Shown here: positions 1-10,760 of the stretch, in pieces
Layout: each line of letters opens with the position of its first letter
Numbering within the stretch: position 1 is the stretch's first letter
Assembly: GCA_003586115.2 (NCBI GenBank)
Contig: QVOM02000029.1
Location: 27,197,737-27,261,736 of the forward strand
Origin: Salvator merianae
Taxonomy: Eukaryota > Chordata > Lepidosauria > Squamata > Teiidae
Length of the DNA: 64,000 bases
Direction of reading: 5' to 3'
The notes under the pieces: generated by a model
What the model was told of the DNA's origin: nothing
Databases searched by the model: none
Seen by the model: the letters and a program-made list of their open reading frames with translations, nothing else
Program-made: the position numbers and the translations under genes

Positions 1-62
1 TTGTTTTTACTTACTTTCTTCAGCTTCTTGTTTCATTGGTTACAAAAAATACAGGTCAAATC

Positions 63-201
63 CAGCGATGGCCGGTGCCTTTAAGCGGTGGTGGAGGCTT
101 TAAGCCCTGCTGAGGCAGTACAGAGGCCCAGAGGCCCCGCAAACATGGCGTGCTTCGCGCGGGACCCAAACACCCAGGCTTAAAGCCGCCGGCCACTGCC
201 G
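63..201. repeat. hAT-type MITE, family A (139 bp) with perfect 8-bp target duplication
   Basis: The element has inverted ends, CAGCGATGGCCGG on the left and CCGGCCACTGCCG on the right, with TTTAAG/CTTAAAG motifs inside each end. It is flanked by an exact 8-bp direct repeat, GTCAAATC, at 55-62 and 202-209. An 8-bp duplication with CAGNG-like ends is the mark of hAT superfamily insertion. It is too short to encode transposase, so it is non-autonomous. Five related copies occur at 25377, 28391, 30291, 42646 and 43051. Confidence 0.85.
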
Positions 202-209
202 GTCAAATC

Positions 210-439
210 ATAATTTTAAAAGTATGCCTCAAAAGAAACACTATCAAAATGAATATTAGAAAAATCATAAACAGCAACTAAACATTGTATAAAGAAAAAA
301 ATGACATTGTAGACTATATTAAAGACGCAAAACTAAGCAATATAAGAATATAAGAAATGTCCCACTGGATTGGGTGCCTGGCTGATCTAGTTTGGCTTGT
401 GCCTATTAGATGCTTCATCTAACCCTCTTCAACAACAAA
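210..439. other. Unassigned AT-rich sequence
   Basis: AT-rich intergenic sequence between two MITEs. I recognise no gene or repeat in it. Confidence 0.5.
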
Positions 440-800
440 GGGCCTTTCTCCGCTTACCTGTGCAGATCCAGAATAATTGGTGAGGAATAGACAATCCGTC
501 CCAAAGTTGGGATTGATTGCTCTGGGCTGGAACAACGCCATCTGCACAGCAAGTGCCTATTCCAATCCAGCACTTGCACCAGCCGAAAAGTTTGCATGAG
601 CTTTTGAGCTGGCCTCTGATAACTCCAAAGGCCAGGAATGAAAGTTATTAGCCTTGGAACTCCTGGGGCAGTGCATTCTGGTGGTGCAGTAAGGCATGCC
701 ACCAAAACGGGTCTTCCTGTAAACCAGACAACAGATGCATGCACCTTCTATATGCCTCCATGTTCCAGATTGCCCCCACTAGTATGCTGGTAAACCTTGA
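440..800. repeat. Composite MITE, family B (TIR GGGCCTTTCTGCACTTACC), partial
   Basis: It begins with GGGCCTTTCTCCGCTTACC, the family B terminal repeat. The next 150 bp (GGAATAGACAATCC... GGGATTGATTGCTCTGG) match the copy at 29305. The far terminal repeat is missing because a family C element appears to follow directly, so the right boundary is approximate. Confidence 0.55.
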
Positions 801-804
801 TAAT

Positions 805-1190
805 TATACCATTCTAAGCTGGTCAAGACCCAGTGGTGCAGCACCCATTTGCACTGTGAGTGCTACAATGGCCCTCCACCGGGCCTACAGCTTGCCAGCT
901 CACCATGACAGAGGCTGGAGAAATGTCCGGCCATTGCCATGGAAAGCAAGACACAGTGCACAATGCACAGCCACAGCCGTGCTGCACCATGGCCATGTAG
1001 CATTCGAACCCAGAAGCAGATGCAAATACTGCTGACTGGGAGCAGTCCAGCTACTCCCGGTCAAACTGTGGACAATGTTTTAGCTGTCCACAGCTATTAA
1101 TGTTCAGGAGCATCTGCAGATGCTGCTGGCCACTGCAGCAGCAGCAGAGTGTAAACACACTTTGCTTGTGAACATACAGATACTCACTAG
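805..1190. repeat. Composite MITE, family C
   Basis: It shares the phrase CATTTGCACTGTGAGTGCTA with the copy at 14336, and an internal palindrome (CACCATGACAG..GGCCATTGCCATGG) with copies at 14336, 22230, 44157, 46657 and 47545. It has no coding capacity. Boundaries are approximate. Confidence 0.55.
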
Positions 1191-1267
1191 CAACAGAGTA
1201 CAAACAGGTTCTGTGATTGTAATTGCATTTTGGTACTATATTTTTAATTTATTGTATTCTTTTCCTT

Positions 1268-1435
1268 GAGACTCTTTCAGTACTATCAAGTCATGGCCAA
1301 CTCCTTGTTGACTGCAAGGGCTTCTCTATGCCGCTTTCTTGGCAGAGAGATATAGAAGTGGTTTGCCATTGCCTACTTCCAGGGAGAGACTAGAGACGTA
1401 ACTGGCAACTTTCTGCTTTCCAAGCTGCTGCTGTT
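1268..1435 (-). repeat. tRNA-derived SINE, 3' part, reversed
   Basis: Read on the minus strand this contains GGCAAACCACTTCTATATCT, CTGCCAAGAAAGC and a tail resembling GTCAACAAGGAGTTGGCCATG. That is the body shared with the SINEs at 38377, 51579 and 59315. The tRNA-related head is missing. Confidence 0.65.
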
Positions 1436-1440
1436 CTTGG

Positions 1441-2254
1441 AATAGCAATTTAAAACAGATTTTGTTCAGTACTGTATTTTAATTATTGTATCTGATACAT
1501 TTCAATTCTCCATTTTTTAAAATTGAAATGGCTGCAGGAAGATCTCACACTGTTAATTGCTTTCCTGAAAGATGTGATATAAATTTAATACTGTAAATAA
1601 ATTATGGAAAATAGAAAACACTGCAAATGGGAATAACAGATCAATCCTGTGAATGTCTGCATGAGAGCAATTACACTGAAACCATGCCATTCTCTTTAAC
1701 TTTTATAGCTTACACTAGTTTATTTATTTATCAGACATACTGCAGACTTCACTCTTTGTGTAGTTTAGAAGATAAAAATAAAAAGAAGAAAGCAACTAGG
1801 TAGAAAAAGAACTGAAACTAATCAAGGTCACCCTATTAATGATCACCAAAGGCAGAGGTGAAAAGAGAAGTTTTTACATATTTTTAAAACATAGTTGAAG
1901 ATTTATCCTTTCTTGTTGCAGAATTACATAGAGGTGTTTTCCCCCACAAATAGTTACCTGTTCAGGTAGGTACACAGTTTCTGAGAATGAATATGATGTA
2001 GATGTTTAAAATTTAATACAGCTTAATATCAATATTCCCACAATCATAACAAAAAAACAAGAAGTTTTCCTAACAACATTGTTTGTTTTGTTATTATTTG
2101 GACCAAATAATTCCTGGTAAAATCTGTCTAGCTAGAAAACATACCTGTTAGAAATGACTTTACAAAAGAAGAAAGTAGATCCAGCTCAGATTACTAACAC
2201 AATCATTTCACACTCCATCACCATTTTTGATCCATTTAGCGACTAACAGAATTT
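1441..2254. other. Unassigned AT-rich intergenic sequence
   Basis: AT-rich DNA with many stop codons in all frames. I recognise no gene, RNA or repeat family. Confidence 0.5.
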
Positions 2255-2255
2255 T

Positions 2256-2256
2256 C

Positions 2257-2308
<52 letters not shown>

Positions 2309-2310
2309 TC
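2256..2310. repeat. (CTTT)n microsatellite
   Basis: About 13 uninterrupted CTTT units. It is followed by a short LINE-tail-like stretch on the minus strand (TATCCCACCCAGGGATATAAAG, 2330-2352). Confidence 0.95.
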
Positions 2311-2400
2311 CATCTATCTATTTTAAAAATTATATCCCACCCAGGGATATAAAGCCCCAGTGCAAGTCACAATAAGAAAAAGATAACATATACAAAACAC

Positions 2401-3110
2401 ATTAAATGATTATCTAGTTCATTTCATGTTCTTTAAAGTTTTTCTTTTATTTTAAGACACACACATATATACAAACTACATTGAATGCATATGTAACCTC
2501 TACATGCTTTTCGAAGCTGAATTGCACTTAGTATATCTTTGTACAGGACAGTACAAATGGCATGCATAATTAACAATGGGCAAGAATAGTTCTCAACATT
2601 TCACTGCTTCCACTGGACAGGGGTAATCTGCAGAAGTCTGATGCTCTGAAAATAAATACTGGCCATTGCATCAGCATTAGTACTGCACAAGCCTTCGTTA
2701 AATTAATGTTATGGGTAATATATAACCCTATGGTCTCAAACAGCTATTCTGCTAAACCTAAGCAGAAGCCCACCTATGATCTAAAGATAAACTGCTCTGT
2801 TGTACCAAAAAGGAAGCTATCAGGCTGGTTATCTATACTGTTCTATCCGGGGCCTTTTAAGACCACATTAAGCCTAACGTAGGAATTACCAACTTGTTGT
2901 CCTCCAACCAGTTCAGATCAGCAGAAGTGGCTTTTCTTATCATTTCTTCATACTTCACTTATAAGAGGGGTGGCATATTGAGGGAGGGACCTTCCCAGAT
3001 ATAGGAAGGTATAAAAATGTAAATAAATAAAATATTATTGTCAGCTTTTCCAGGGGTTAGAGATATGCTGAACTGGTTCAGATTTAAACTGGTTTGAACT
3101 GTTTGAAAGC
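2401..3110. other. Unassigned sequence with one LINE-tail remnant
   Basis: Mostly unrecognised AT-rich DNA. The motif GGTATAAAAATGTAAATAAATAAA at 3008-3031 resembles the 3' tails of reptile LINEs and SINEs. No ORF of interest is present. Confidence 0.4.
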
Positions 3111-3114
3111 AGAG

Positions 3115-3712
3115 TTTGAACTGAAACTGAACCAGTCTAAGACCAACCCCCCAGCAGCCCCAAAGCTCACACAAGGTTCAGAGCCAAGCTCCAAGAGCTC
3201 TGATAGGTAGGAATGAAAGTTCCTAGCCTCGGGAGCCCTCGCAAACCCATTACGGTGACGTGCTTTGCTGCACTGGTGAAATGCCCCGCTCCCGATATTC
3301 CAGAAAATGGATGTCAAGGATTGCTAGTAATTCAGATCAGGAACCTCCTAATCTGGATTATGCTCTGTCCTGTAAGAATGGAGCATACCAGCAGTAGGCA
3401 GGGGCTCTCTGATACGCACTAGCATACAGTCAGAAAAGGTCCTGAAGAGGACCACCAGGGATCCTCTTCTGTATCTAAAATCCAGTACAGTCTCCAGGGT
3501 GTAGAGATCAGCTGAATGCCTCTAAAGGTCATTTACAGAAAGTCTAGAGCAGGTGAAAATTTTGCCTTCATCTTCTGTCTGAGAATGCCCAGAAGCAATT
3601 GGTGGGTCACTGTGTGAGACAAGATGCTGGACTAAATGGACTGTGGCCCAATCCAGCAGGACTTCGCTTATGTTCTTATGTAAGTGCAGAAACGCCCATA
3701 TTTTCCCTGTGG
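3115..3712. repeat. Composite MITE, family B, interrupted by a LINE tail
   Basis: The internal part (3120-3420: GCTCACACAAGG, GGAATGAAAGTTCCTAGCCT, TTGCTGCACTGGTGAAATG) matches other family B elements. The right end TAAGTGCAGAAACGCCC (3681-3697) is the family B terminal repeat. A LINE 3' end (3558-3682) is lodged just inside that end. The left terminal repeat is not clear. Confidence 0.55.
3558..3682 (+). repeat. CR1-group LINE 3' end fragment
   Basis: It matches the reverse complement of the 3' part of the minus-strand LINE at 59479. Shared phrases include AGAATGCCCAGAAGCAATTG, GTGTGAGACAAGATGCTGGA and the terminal TTATGTTCTTATG. Only about 125 bp of 3' end is present, as expected from 5' truncation. 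Confidence 0.7.
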
Positions 3713-3715
3713 ACA

Positions 3716-4815
3716 ATCAGTTGTGAATTTTGTGCCTCTGCCATGAATTTTCCTAAGTTTCTACCCATGTAGCTTCTCAGTTCTCTCCTTTTCTCATTCT
3801 TTAGTTTAGGACACATCCTCCTGCAGAAGTTTGTAACAGAAAACTACTCATAACAGAATTCTGTTATGTAACAGCTAGGTCCACCTTGTTAGTGTGACCT
3901 CTGTATTCTGCAATCAAGTGTCAATAGAAAACTAATTTTCCATGTCAAATCTTGTCCTCTTAGTGACTGCACATTCAGCTAAGAGGTAGTTCATGAAAAT
4001 CATGAGGAGAAAAAGGTTATAGGAGGGAATGTCAAAGAGTCAGTACAACAGGGCTTCTGGAACTGAATGTGTTAAACAAGACAATAAAACTCCAAGTGAT
4101 ATATATGAGAGATTTTCTGCGGTGTGCAACCTTTCCATAGATCCAGCTAATGCACAACTAAATTTAGACTCAGCAGTAGTTATGATTCTACTTATGAAAC
4201 TACTTAGCTAATGATTTTCTCAGACTGCCTAGCCATGAAGCACAAAGAAGCAATTTCATAATAAGCTGCATGGCTTGCCCATGAGCTCTTTGTCTGAATG
4301 ACCTCTGACATGGCCCTGCAGTGAATAAGCCCCACTAAATGTACAGACATTATATCAAACAGCATTACTGACATTTCTTAATCAGAGGCTTGGCTTCCTT
4401 TATTCTTTATGGCATTGGCCCCATCTGTGATATAGCTACTTTTGTCTGGTCACTGGCTCATCACCCACCAGACTGCCTGGTTCTCTGGAAGGATGAGATG
4501 GATTTTCCTCTGGTGATCTATATTATTTGCCTGAAGATTTTGAGTGCTTTGCAAACATTCATTCAGTCTCAGGAGACTGTGAGCCATTAAGGCTTGCAGC
4601 GTAGGCAAGGCAGCAGCACTGAGAAAGCACATGGCAGGATTCATAGGAAGCTGAATGGAACAGAAACAAACAGGGAAAACTGCAAATGTTTGCTGACGCT
4701 TTGTCATTTTATTATTAGGAAAAGGCAAGCCTACAGTAAAGTGTTGCAATTTATCCTTGTCCCAGTAGGGCTCTTGTAAAAGATTTCTGACACTAGCTGT
4801 TTCCATGTTCATGAG
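3716..4815. other. Unassigned intergenic sequence
   Basis: No gene, RNA or repeat recognised. A 120-codon minus-strand ORF (4450-4812) shows no family features. Confidence 0.45.
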
Positions 4816-5280
4816 ACATTTTAAGTTGGGTTGTGTTCACACACAGTAAAAGAAGTGTTTCAAACACACCTTAGGCTGTGATCACATGCAGTAAAAATAG
4901 TACCTTTGAGGTGGCTCAGAGAAGGCTTAGACTTCATCCAGACAGGGTGTACAAACTGGGACTGCCACATGTCTGTGGCAATCCCAGCATAACCCCAGAA
5001 TATTGCAGTGATAATCTGCAAAAAAATTATTGTGGGAAAAACAAGTCCCAACCCGGGTTTTACAGAAAATGAAAGGACTTACCTACTCATGCAATCCACC
5101 ATTTTGGAAAGCACCACTGTGCATGTGTGGGGCCAAATCAGGCCTAAAATGGTGGTTGTGCATGTGTGTGAGTCTGCAGCCATGTACTTCCAGGTATTTA
5201 ATACCTGGATATATGCGTCATGACATCATGGGAGCAGGCGTCCACACCAGACAAATTCTTTCATTTGCCTGTGCTGTTGC
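4816..5280. repeat. Probable old MITE-like repeat
   Basis: The phrase GGACTGCCACATGTCTGTGGCAATCCCAG (4961-4989) recurs in diverged form at about 45805-45835 (GATTGCCACACATACCTGTGGCAATCCCAG), which indicates a dispersed repeat. The short motifs TTCACACACAGTAAAA and ATCACATGCAGTAAAA form an internal direct repeat near the left end. Superfamily and boundaries are not determined. Confidence 0.4.
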
Positions 5281-5548
5281 CTAATCATTGGGACAACTAG
5301 CAATTATTCCAGAAGTGCTGTTTTACAGAATATCACTAAAAAGCGATATATTTTGGCTCCATCTGGAGATGGTCTTAAAGATGATTCGGGGGGGGGGGGA
5401 TCATTCAAATACCAGTCTGCCCCCAACTCATGAACATTCTAGGCTAGAAAAGGTGAATTGGAGATGGGAGGGGAATACAAGGGCCACATATTACTATTGC
5501 TGAGGTGATTCTGGTATGCTTTTTTTGTTACAAGTGATCACAGCTTTA

Positions 5549-6012
5549 GGGTTGTTCTGCACTTATCTATGTTCCAGATTTAAGCACATCATAGTCCTCT
5601 TCAAGGGCTCTTTTGTCTGCACTGTTTTTGCAGACTGGAAAAGCCCACCCACCAGTATTATGCTCTTCTGCCTGCACTGGATTACTGGTGGGCCTGGACC
5701 TCATTAAACAAGTCGACTGGCATATTAGTGTGGGCAAGTCCAGGTCATGGAGGCATGCAGATGGCATGTCTTCGTTTTCTGGACTACTGGGTGATCTGCT
5801 GACAAAATGGGTCCCCTAAGGTCTCTGAGGCTAGGAACGTTTGTTCCTAACTGTCAGAGCCCTCAGAGACCAGCTCTGAAGCTTGTGCAGTCTTCAGGTC
5901 CAGGCTGGACAGTGCTGTTACAATCCAAACCTTGCTGTGATCTGAGCCAAATAGCATTTCGTGAGGCAAATCCTCTGATCTGGATCATGGCAAGCTGAGT
6001 GCAGAAAGACCC
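5549..6012. repeat. Composite MITE, family B (464 bp), TTA target duplication
   Basis: Its ends are GGGTTGTTCTGCACTTATC and GAGTGCAGAAAGACCC, which are inverted relative to each other. It is flanked by TTA on both sides (5546-5548 and 6013-6015). A three-base TTA/TAA duplication is typical of PIF/Harbinger elements, and two other copies here show TAA. It has no coding capacity. The sequence from 6010 onward also resembles a repeat at 25225, so the right flank lies inside an older repeat. Confidence 0.65.
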
Positions 6013-6125
6013 TTAGAGACAGTAGCGTATGGTCCTTGTTTTCTCATTTCACTTCTGATCCAGCTAACTGTCTAGTTGTCAATGTTCATAAAGGGCAGAG
6101 GGGCAGACTAGTATGTGAACAAGTC
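6013..6125. repeat. Dispersed repeat, paired with 25225-25345
   Basis: CTTAGAGACAGTAGCG...CATAAAGGGCAGAGGGGCAGACTAGTATGTGAAC aligns with CTCAGAGACAATAG...GGTTGAGGTGCAGACTGGTGTGTGAAC at 25225-25345 over about 110 bp. The family is not recognised. Confidence 0.45.
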
Positions 6126-7183
6126 CATGTCCAGTCTTGTCTGTCCTTTAAGCCTCAAATTTGCCCAAAGTGCACCTCTTGATACGTGTCTGATCACACC
6201 CTTAGTTAACTGCAGTCCCAAATATCTTATTGTTTTGACACTTTTTTATCTTCCAGTCCTTCTCTAAATCTGTAATACTTTGTGACCTCATGTTCAAATA
6301 TAGTGCTGAACATTTTTCAGGATTAATCTTTAAGCTTGAGACTTGCTCTATCTTTAAAATAATATTTTGAAGTTTTATACCCATTCCTTTTAGATTTCCA
6401 GTCGTTAGCATAATATTATCTGCATAATATCGTCTGTTCTTGGCTGTCTTCAATATGATTATAAGTTCAAGGTATAAGTTAAAAATCAAAAAGGATAACA
6501 ATGCTTTTGTCTTTATTCACCATTACTGTCCAAAATTCAGTATAAATTAATTTTAAAAGCTTTTGCATTCTTTCTCCCAAGTTAAATCATTTTAGAATAG
6601 TTTTCAAATATCTGTGAGAGACTGAGTCAAAAAATTTTATACATCTAGCAAAAATAGCACCAGTGGATATCTCTTCATTCTTGAATGTTCTATTATATTC
6701 AACACTAACCTTACAGTATCTGCACACGATACCAATCCATACTGATTTCTATAGGTTAGACAGGTCATATAATTCTTTAGTCTACTCATGGCTATTGCTG
6801 TAAAAATGTATAAGCTACATTTAGGAGGGCAATAAGACTATATAAGACTGGTTCCATCTCTGCTTTTCTTATATACTGATATTATGTCTGCTTCCTTGCA
6901 AGAGGGAAGTATATCTCCTATCTCCAAAACATAATTATAAATTTAAAGCATATGAGGTAATAATGTTGACAAATGTGTTTTGTACTATATTGTAGTTAAA
7001 CCATCTGATCCTGGAACTTTTCCCATTTTTATTTTCTTCACTACTTGTATTATCTCTTGGGCTTTTATAGGGGCATTCATAATTTCCTGTTCTTCTAACG
7101 TAAGTTAGAATTATGGATTATGTTTTATTCATCCTCAGGTTCCTTGTGCAGGTTTAAAACACACTCTTCCATAACTTTTATTA

Positions 7184-7732
7184 AAGCCATTCCTGCACTT
7201 ACCTTGACCGGACCACTCCAGTGAGGCCAGTCCTGAAGCGGTCCACCAGCAGGAGCAGTCCATGTGTCACAGAACAAGGCTGTACATTTTTGGATTGCTA
7301 TTCTGAAACAGCCCCTGCACCAGCCCTGAAACTCATGTGAGCTTCAAAGAGGGCCTCTGAAAACTCTGATGGTCAGGAAGGCAAATTTCTGGCCTTGTAC
7401 CCCCCAGAGAACCCATTCCAGTAGCATGCTTCATTGCACTGTTGAAATGGGTCCCAATGATAAACCAGAACACAGTGGCATGTGACTTTTGCACCACTCT
7501 CTGGTCCAGTTTAGCACCTGCGAGGCTGCTGATAAAACTTTTTCATAAAGTCTACCAGAATACTGAATCAGGTGACCATTTTGGGCCACCTAATCTGGTC
7601 TATATTCCATCTAATGTAGACAGAGTACACTAGGAGGGGACGTGGCCTCCCTTATATTGTAGCAGCATGTGGAAGGGAAGCCTCTAGACCCCTTCATATT
7701 CCAGATCACTGGTAAGTGCAGAAATGTGGAAC
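7184..7732. repeat. Composite MITE, family B, inserted in L1
   Basis: The ends CATTCCTGCACTTACC and GGTAAGTGCAGAAATG are inverted. TTA lies next to each end (7181-7183 and about 7733-7735). Inside are the family B phrases CTCATGTGAGCTTC and GAAACAGCCCCTGCACCAG. L1-like sequence continues on both sides, so this is a younger insertion. Confidence 0.6.
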
Positions 7733-7847
7733 TTAGTCTAGTTGTAACTTTTTAACTGCTCCTTGTGGACTTTTAAGGACATTATAAGTTTAGTTTACCT
7801 CTTCCTCTTCAGGTACAAAGCTAGGATTTTAGATACTCCCTCTAGGA

Positions 7848-8184
7848 ATGTGCACAAACAAAATTTGTGTGTTCATTTCACTGTTGAAATAAAAAAAAAA
7901 TCATTAGTTCATTTTGTTGTTGAACTGATTAATTGATTTTTTTAATTTTTTTGCATCATTTCACATTTTATGCAAAGAAAAATAGCAGTTTTCCATTGGA
8001 AAACCTTTTCATCAGCAAAAACAAAGTGAAACATGAATGTTTGATTGAGTTGTTTGTTTTAGCAAGTGAGAGATTGGTTCGACTCAATCAAAGTTTTGGA
8101 AATGCAAAAAACTGCTTTTTTGTTTCAATGCAAATATCTGTGAATATGAAACATTCAATCACATTTGCGAGTGCTAATTGAACT
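7848..8184. repeat. MITE, family D (TIR AGGGATGTGCACGAA), degenerate copy
   Basis: It starts AGGAATGTGCACAAACAAAAT and resembles the copies at 17100 and 56511 in layout: A/T-rich, with CATTTCAC and CATTTTATGCAAAG motifs. The right boundary is approximate. The flanks TACTCCCTCT and ACTTTTCTCT are only weakly alike. Confidence 0.45.
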
Positions 8185-9600
8185 ACTTTTCTCTCCTTTT
8201 TCCCAAAATGTGTGCTGTTTATAAATAGCCCCCCCTTGGCTAACCACTATTTCACCCATTCCTCAATCTCTTTCCTTTTTTCCTTTAATCTTTTCTCATT
8301 TTTCTTAGTTCTGTTTAGCTTAAATTCTTCCTCTAACCTTTTCAACTCTTCTACAAATTTACCCTATCGCAGTGGCAGCATTTGCTATTAACTCCCCCTT
8401 CATAGTTGTTTTAGAAGCCTCCACAATAGAGGAGCTCTGACCCCTTCTACCTGATTTTTTTTTATCATTTTACCTGATCAATTGCCTGATCTTTTTTTTT
8501 TTTTTTTTTTTTTTTACTAATTTGCTGACATAATTTTACGTTCAGATTGATCCTCTACGTTCTCTGTATAAATGCTGGTTACTAAAGAAGCATGATCTGA
8601 TACCCATGTGAGAAGTATTTTGTAACTTTCCACTGTTTTTACTATTGTTTTAGACATAAAAAATATAACCTAACTTTGAATGAGTTTTGTATCTTCCAAT
8701 TTTTTTAATAATGATCTCAAAACCCGTATTTTTTTCTCCCTTATATTGCAGTTTATTCTTTATCTAATTGAGGATCTGAAGCATAATTAGTTATCTTTTT
8801 GAGAACATTATGTATAAAAAAAAATGTTGTTGTCCCTTGTAGGGTGCATATATTGTTGCTATCAATAATTGCTTTCCTTGGACCTCCTCATTCACTAATA
8901 AGTAGCAGGGTTTTCTATTCTCAAATATTGATTTCAGTTCAAACTGAATCTTTTATGCTATCATTCTCTCCCTTTGTTTTACTATGGAAGGAAGCATAAA
9001 CCTGGTGCTAAAGGAACCAGATCTCAATTTTTTTTCCAGTTATTATCAAATTAGCTTCTTGGACTCACAGTATACCAATAAGTTTTTTAAAATTTTATCT
9101 CCAGCATGTGAACTGTTAAACCATTTATATTAACAATAGAAAAAAATATTTTTATAATTATTCTGTAAGCCAAAACCAAAATTCCATCCTTGAAGGATCA
9201 AACCTTGATAGTACTGTCAAGTAGTTTGTTTGTTATTGGCTGTCTTAGAAATCCTCTTGGCTGGTCTAGAGTCTTTATTTGTAATCCGTCTTTTTTCTGT
9301 TCCTGTTGTCTTGTCCACATCCTTTCTCTGGAAAAAGACGGTCATGGTTTGGCATCAATTAGCTGTGAGTCTCCTTGGGATACCTGTGTATTTTCTTCTG
9401 CCATATCATTTTGTGGGACTGTTTTTAATTCAGTAAATGTTTCTTCTGCATCCATCTTATTTATTGTTTTCATAAATCACTTGAACTAATTTCCAGAGTC
9501 CATAATTGTCTAAGCTATATCTTTCATTGCAATTCTATTTTTAATTATTTCACAAGCCGCATCATGCAGTATGACCACAGTTTAGTGCAATTCTAGACTA

Positions 9601-10188
9601 TGCTTTTCTGTGGTTAGAACTAGTGACCTGGCTGGTCTAGACCTCACCTGGAGAACTGGGCACCCCAATTTAAAATACATTGACAAACTGGAGCAAGTTC
9701 AGAGGAGGGCTACCTACATGGTGAGAGGTCTGTAAACCATGTCCTATAAGGAACAGTTAAAGGATCTAGGAACATTTAGTCCACAGAAGAGAAGACTGAG
9801 AGGAGACATGATAGTTGTTTTCAAGTATCTGAAGGGCTGTCACAGTGCAGAGGGATTGGCCTTATTCCCACTTACACAAGAAGGAAGGACTAGAAACAAC
9901 AGGATGAAACTTCAAGGGAGTAGATACAGACTAAATATTAGAAAAAACTTTCTGACAGTAAGGGCAATCAGTCAATGGAATAGGCTGCCACAGGAAGTGG
10001 TGAGCTTTCCTTTGCTGGAGGTCTTCAAGCAGAGGCTAGACAGACATCTGCCTGGGATGGTTTAGTGAAACCTTCATTGAGCAGGGGGTTGGACTCGATG
10101 ACCCTGGAGGTCCCTTCCAACTCTATGATTCTATGATTCTATATAGCCCACTGGTTCCATCCCCAGACAGGCAAGTGCAGAAAAAGCC
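9601..10188. repeat. Composite MITE, family B, split by a CR1 insertion
   Basis: The left end is TGCTTTTCTGTGGTTAG and the right end is GGCAAGTGCAGAAAAAGCC, a diverged inverted pair of the family B type. Nearly all of its middle (9645-10145) is a CR1 3' end. L1-like sequence lies outside, so three layers are stacked here. Confidence 0.5.
9645..10145 (+). repeat. CR1 LINE, 3' end (5'-truncated)
   Basis: The plus strand encodes the C-terminal part of a CR1 ORF2. The 108-codon open frame at 9739-10065 contains KRRLRGDMIVVFKYLKG, RYRLNIRKNFLTVRAISQWN and LEVFKQRLDRHLPGM. It ends in the standard CR1 3' UTR (GGTTGGACTCGATGACCCTG) and the terminal repeat ATTCTATGATTCTAT. The frame is open over this stretch, but the start is missing. 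Confidence 0.9.
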
Positions 10189-10760
10189 AATGCCTCTGGC
10201 CCTCATCTTGTCTATCTCCTCAGGATGATACTTCTGTGGGATCCTTCCAAGTCTGTATCTGATATTTGAATCCCCATCATATTCCACCATTTTGTAAGAA
10301 ACTCAGTTAAATTGTTACCCTCCTAACCCTCCTTCATCCTTTTAATTCTCAGGTTCTTACATTTAAAATTATGTTTAAGAACAGTAATTTTTAAAGTAAT
10401 TGTTACTTATTGCAGTCTTTGAAGCCTCATCCACCCTCTTGCTTGGTTTATCTACTATGTCTTCTAATTTCTTATCTAAGATTTCAGACTGATTGTCCAT
10501 CTTATTTTCCAATTTTCCTAGTTCTTTTAACAAAAAATCTTTTATTATATTCAGTTCACTATTTCTTTCACAAATCCAGTGCGTTTGGCATGGTGTATGG
10601 TGCTCTTGCCATTTCCTCTTGTTTGTCAGTCTTTTTTTTTTTCATCCAGGAGACACAGTTTTTCAGTACACAAATTCATGAAATTTCAGAAATTCCAGGC
10701 AAGATGGAGTAAAATTATTTTTAAAAAGAGGTTGTTTTTATCTCCTAGGTGTCAGAATCA

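Larger units (their letters stand above)
6195..10760 (-). repeat. Decayed L1-type LINE (minus strand), interrupted by MITEs
   Basis: Read on the minus strand, 6202-6501 encodes an L1-like reverse transcriptase stretch: RRYYADNIMLTTGN (the YADD box with D to N), then SSLKINPEKCSALYLN. The preceding 6600-7100 reads as the upstream part of the RT. 7740-9590 fits the endonuclease and inter-domain region. 10410-10720 reads as an ORF1-like coiled-coil leader. The element is broken by stops and frameshifts and by insertions at 7184-7732, 7848-8184 and 9601-10188. Region assignments outside the RT box are inferred from order and codon texture. Confidence 0.6.
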
